64,000 nucleotides of DNA from Butyrivibrio sp. Su6 (GTDB lineage: Bacteria > Bacillota > Clostridia > Lachnospirales > Lachnospiraceae), in contig NZ_FNUR01000009.1 of assembly GCF_900108105.1 (NCBI RefSeq), forward strand, positions 98,328 to 162,327. The letters run 5' to 3'. Below are positions 61,973 through 64,000 of the stretch, one piece after another. The notes under the pieces were generated by a model, which was not told the DNA's origin, made no database searches, and saw only the letters and a program-made list of their open reading frames with translations. How positions within the stretch are numbered: the first letter of the stretch is position 1; every line of letters starts with the position of its first letter. Made by a program: the position numbers and the translations under genes.

Positions 61973-63244
61973 ATGGAAATAAAAAGATTTGAGAAAAAAA
62001 TTTATCTTTCATCTCCTACAATGCACGGAGATGAGCTTAAGTACATGCAGGAAGCCTATGAGACCAACTGGATGTCAACTGTTGGAGCTAATATCAATGA
62101 GACAGAGAGACTTGTAGCAGAAAAGATCGGCTGCAAGGACGCTGTAGCTCTTTCCTGCGGAACAGCAGCCCTTCACCTTGCAATCAAACTTGCAGGTGAA
62201 AGACTTTATGGCCAGCCAAAGGTTGGACACGGAAGCCTCGAGGGCAGAAAAGTCTTTTGTTCAGATATGACATTCGATGCAACAGTAAATCCTGTTGCTT
62301 ATGAGGGCGGCGAAGCAGTATATATCGATACTGAAAGAGATACCTGGAACATGGACCCGGTTGCTCTTGAGAAAGCATTTGAGATCTATCCTGAGGTAAA
62401 ACTTGTAGTAATTGCCCATCTTTACGGAACTCCCGGCAAAGTAGATGAGATAAGAAAGATCTGTGATGAACACGGAGCTCTTATAGTTGAGGATGCTGCA
62501 GAGTCTTTTGGTGCAACCTATAAGGGACAGCAGACAGGACTCTTTGGCGATTACAGCGTTATTTCTTTTAACGGCAATAAGATAATCACAGGCTCATCAG
62601 GCGGAATGTTCCTGACAAATAATGTAGATGACGCCCACAAGGTCCGCAAGTGGTCAACTCAGTCAAGAGAAGATGCGGCCTGGTATCAACACGAGGAGCT
62701 TGGCTTTAACTACCGCATGAGTAACGTTATCGCAGGCGTAGTAAGAGGTCAGATGCCATACCTAGAGGAGCACATCGCGCAGAAAAAGGCAATCTATGAG
62801 AGATACAAAGAGGGCTTTAAGGATCTTCCTGTTACAATGAACCCATTTGATGCAGAGAACAGTGAGCCTAACTTCTGGCTCTCATGTCTTCTCATCAATG
62901 AAGATGCTATGTGCAAACAGGTTCGCGGAGAAAAAGATGTTCTCTACATTTCAGAACCCGGAAAGAGCTGTCCTACAGAAATCCTGGAAGCAATCGCAGC
63001 TATAAATGCGGAAGGCCGTCCAATCTGGAAGCCTATGCACATGCAGCCAATCTACCGCATGAACGGCTTTGTAACAGAGGCAGGAAACGGAAGAGCAAGA
63101 AGTAACGCCTACATCAAGGAGACCGGCTTTGAGGATGTTGGAAGTGACATTTTTGAGAGAGGCCTTTGCCTTCCAAGTGATAACAAGATGACCCCTGAGC
63201 AGCAGGATGTGATCATCGAAGTTGTTAAGAGGTGTTTCAAATAA
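61973..63244 (+). CDS. EpsN/PglE-like UDP-4-keto-sugar aminotransferase
   Basis: This DegT-type PLP enzyme would aminate the 4-keto product of the preceding dehydratase. The 423-residue protein shows IYLSSPTMHGDELKYMQEAY, the PLP lysine in SFNGNKIITGSSGGM, NYRMSNVIAGVVRGQ, RPIWKPMHMQP and FERGLCLPS, close to Bacillus EpsN. It is about 35 residues longer than EpsN, with inserts near residue 75 (ERLYGQPKVGHGSLEG) and 315-325. GAGG lies 10 bases before the ATG. A PglD/EpsM-type hexapeptide acetyltransferase is absent. Confidence 0.92.
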   Translation: MEIKRFEKKIYLSSPTMHGDELKYMQEAYETNWMSTVGANINETERLVAEKIGCKDAVALSCGTAALHLAIKLAGERLYGQPKVGHGSLEGRKVFCSDMTFDATVNPVAYEGGEAVYIDTERDTWNMDPVALEKAFEIYPEVKLVVIAHLYGTPGKVDEIRKICDEHGALIVEDAAESFGATYKGQQTGLFGDYSVISFNGNKIITGSSGGMFLTNNVDDAHKVRKWSTQSREDAAWYQHEELGFNYRMSNVIAGVVRGQMPYLEEHIAQKKAIYERYKEGFKDLPVTMNPFDAENSEPNFWLSCLLINEDAMCKQVRGEKDVLYISEPGKSCPTEILEAIAAINAEGRPIWKPMHMQPIYRMNGFVTEAGNGRARSNAYIKETGFEDVGSDIFERGLCLPSDNKMTPEQQDVIIEVVKRCFK

Positions 63245-63312
63245 AGTGGCCGTGGAAAAACTTACTCTTGTGTTACAGCGAGAGTTTGATAAATTGAATT
63301 GATCTTTGTTAC

Positions 63313-63347
63313 GAATGCTTACGCCGGTGGCGTAAGCATTCTTTAAT
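63313..63347 (+). terminator. Terminator at the end of the glycan island
   Basis: GAATGCTTACGCC (63313-63325) pairs perfectly with GGCGTAAGCATTC (63329-63341) around GGT, followed by TTTAATT. It lies 70 bases after the EpsN-like gene and should end the long polysaccharide transcript. Confidence 0.9.
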
Positions 63348-63429
63348 TATCAGTTCATCCTTTATAGAACAAACCACATGAAGATAAATATATGTATTGG
63401 AAATGATACTCTACTTTTATTGTAAGAAA

Positions 63430-63650
63430 AGTTTAGATTGCGGCTCTGTACGCCACCATTGACTGAACCTGAGGGAAACGCCCTGGCCTTAGAGCCGACG
63501 GTGAGGATGATGGGAACAGTAATTAGATTCGCGCACCGTCGGATTCAGCATTGTAGCGTTTCCCTCAGAACCCGTCAATGGCAAGCACCTTCGGTGTGGC
63601 TAGGTACCAGGGCCTCGGGCTCTGACTCCGAGAACAGTAGCAATGTCATT
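63430..63650 (+). ncRNA. Candidate structured non-coding RNA
   Basis: No credible protein gene lies between 63245 and 63871. Three nested perfect stems are seen: CCATTGAC 63456-63463 with 63574-63581; CTGAGGGAAACGC 63469-63481 with 63556-63568; CCGACGGTG 63495-63503 with 63534-63542. Downstream are small hairpins (63585-63597; CTCGG 63614-63618 with 63628-63632). GCCCTGG (63480-63486) can pair with CCAGGGC (63607-63613), a likely pseudoknot. The region is richer in GC than its AT-rich flanks. A terminator follows at 63702. It lacks signatures of tmRNA, RNase P or SRP RNA. The size and pseudoknot make the raiA class worth testing, but I cannot assign a class. Confidence 0.6.
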
Positions 63651-63701
63651 TAGTTAAGGAAATTCATATATACTTTCATATCAAAAACATTATTGCAAAA
63701 G

Positions 63702-63740
63702 AAAAAGTGATTCTACAAAGAACGTAAGAATCACTTTTTT
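63702..63740 (+). terminator. Terminator after the candidate RNA
   Basis: AAAAAGTGATTCT (63702-63714) pairs perfectly with AGAATCACTTTTT (63727-63739) around 12 bases, and a T run follows. It would close a transcript of about 300 bases beginning near 63420-63430. Confidence 0.85.
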
Positions 63741-63787
63741 ATTTGAAAATTTTTAAATTAGGGCTTGACACAGGCCTCAAAAAGTGC

Positions 63788-63824
63788 GGCCGCCTTTGCT
63801 AAAGAAGCTTTAGCAAAGGCGGCC
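63788..63824 (+). other. GC-rich 17-bp hairpin in the IS leader
   Basis: GGCCGCCTTTGCTAAAG (63788-63804) is perfectly complementary to 63808-63824 with a 3-base loop. No T run follows. It lies upstream of the transposase start and may be a transcript barrier or part of the element's end. Confidence 0.6.
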
Positions 63825-63863
63825 CCTTAAATCAAAGGTATCCGACCACACATTGATTTAAGG
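63825..63863 (+). promoter_or_regulatory. Hairpin masking the transposase ribosome-binding site
   Basis: CCTTAAATCAA (63825-63835) pairs perfectly with TTGATTTAAGG (63853-63863). The right arm covers the first four bases of the Shine-Dalgarno AAGGAGG (63860-63866). A message entering from outside would fold this way and be poorly translated, a common way for insertion sequences to limit transposition. Confidence 0.65.
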
Positions 63864-63871
63864 AGGCACTC

Positions 63872-64000
63872 ATGAAAGCATCATACATCAAAAAGAAGTT
63901 TTTTGAAACTATTGATTCTATTGTTGCGGATCCATCACCGTTTGTAAAAAGACCTGGTTCTGATTTTACTCGTACCAGGCTATGCCCTCTCAGAGAGCTA
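63872..64000 (+). CDS. IS4-like transposase, only the 5' end in the window
   Basis: The frame is open from ATG 63872 to the right edge (43 codons) with AGGAGG 5 bases upstream. The start (MKASYIKKKFFETIDSIVAD) and FVKRPGSDFTRTRLCPLREL match the N-terminus of IS4-type transposases, whose common form is FVxxPGxDFTRxR. The catalytic DDE residues lie outside. The left end of the element cannot be fixed but should be between 63740 and 63870. Confidence 0.75.
   Translation, partial: MKASYIKKKFFETIDSIVADPSPFVKRPGSDFTRTRLCPLREL

Noticed and set aside
63430..63650. tmRNA, RNase P RNA or SRP RNA
   Set aside because: None of their conserved cores (tag frame and tRNA-like ends, GAGGAAAGTCC-type box, GGAAG/AGCAG tetraloop helix) is present.
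63438..63653. 71-residue open frame
   Set aside because: It lies across the candidate RNA, has no good ribosome-binding site and its sequence is low in features of a real protein; the base pairing explains the region better.
63765..63770. TTGACA as a -35 of a transposase promoter
   Set aside because: No -10 hexamer lies 16-18 bases downstream; the place is taken by the GC-rich hairpin arm.
1..64000. CRISPR arrays, tRNA or rRNA genes
   Set aside because: I saw no regularly spaced repeats, no tRNA cloverleaf with TTCGAnTC arm and no rRNA core sequence.

Overview
The window is a stretch of chromosome from an anaerobic, low-to-moderate-GC, flagellated Firmicute. The protein sequences and gene order (mbl-like mreB followed by two FlgF/FlgG rod genes, comFC-yvyF, cdaA-cdaR-glmM, HPr) suggest Clostridia, most likely Lachnospiraceae near Butyrivibrio/Pseudobutyrivibrio. 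That taxonomic call is an inference from sequence style, not a database result. Nearly everything is on the + strand. Only a CAP-domain gene and an AraC-type regulator (21275-22778) are on the - strand.

Layout. (1) 1-21 kb is mostly housekeeping. It holds uvrB (5' end outside the window) and uvrA; an MreB/Mbl-like gene followed by flagellar rod genes flgF, flgG and a FlgJ-type rod-binding gene, with a sigma-28-like promoter before flgG; and recD2, comFC and yvyF. Then come two unrecognised membrane proteins, cdaA (c-di-AMP synthase), cdaR/ybbR, glmM, an HPr protein, a DUF3048 lipoprotein, rfbD, a YuiD-type protein and a large GT-C-like membrane protein. A 38-bp REP-like hairpin separates this block from the - strand pair. 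(2) 22.9-25 kb makes GDP-L-fucose (gmd, fcl) and ends in a clear terminator. (3) 25-38.5 kb starts with a good sigma-A promoter. It carries glycosyltransferases, a membrane sugar-phosphate transferase, a Wzz-like protein fused to a kinase-dead BY-kinase-like domain, an EpsG-type polymerase and GT-C enzymes. (4) 38.6-46 kb is a tightly coupled cassette with its own extended -10 promoter. It encodes an ATP-grasp ligase, a fused PseF cytidylyltransferase/fold-III PLP decarboxylase, PseI, PseG, a GT2 enzyme and a sialyltransferase-like (GT52-like) protein. (5) 46-63.2 kb has a PglK-like ABC flippase, an acyltransferase, several large GT-C-like membrane proteins with GtrA- and GtrB-type partners, a WecE/RffA aminotransferase, a GNAT acetyltransferase, an O-antigen-ligase-type protein and an EpsC/WbpM-EpsN pair for UDP-4-amino sugars. 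(6) 63.25-64 kb has no protein gene until an IS4-like transposase starts at the right edge. It holds an apparently free-standing structured RNA with nested perfect stems and a possible pseudoknot, flanked by two terminators.

Together the genes describe a large surface-polysaccharide/glycosylation island. Sugars are activated as GDP-fucose, dTDP-rhamnose or dTDP-amino sugar, UDP-4-amino sugar and CMP-pseudaminate-like nonulosonate. They would be assembled on a polyprenyl carrier by the PGT and the GT2/GT4 enzymes, flipped (ABC and GtrA routes), modified on the outside by GT-C enzymes, then polymerised or ligated. The most unusual parts are the ATP-grasp/PseF-decarboxylase cassette, the Wzz-pseudokinase fusion and the RNA near 63.5 kb.
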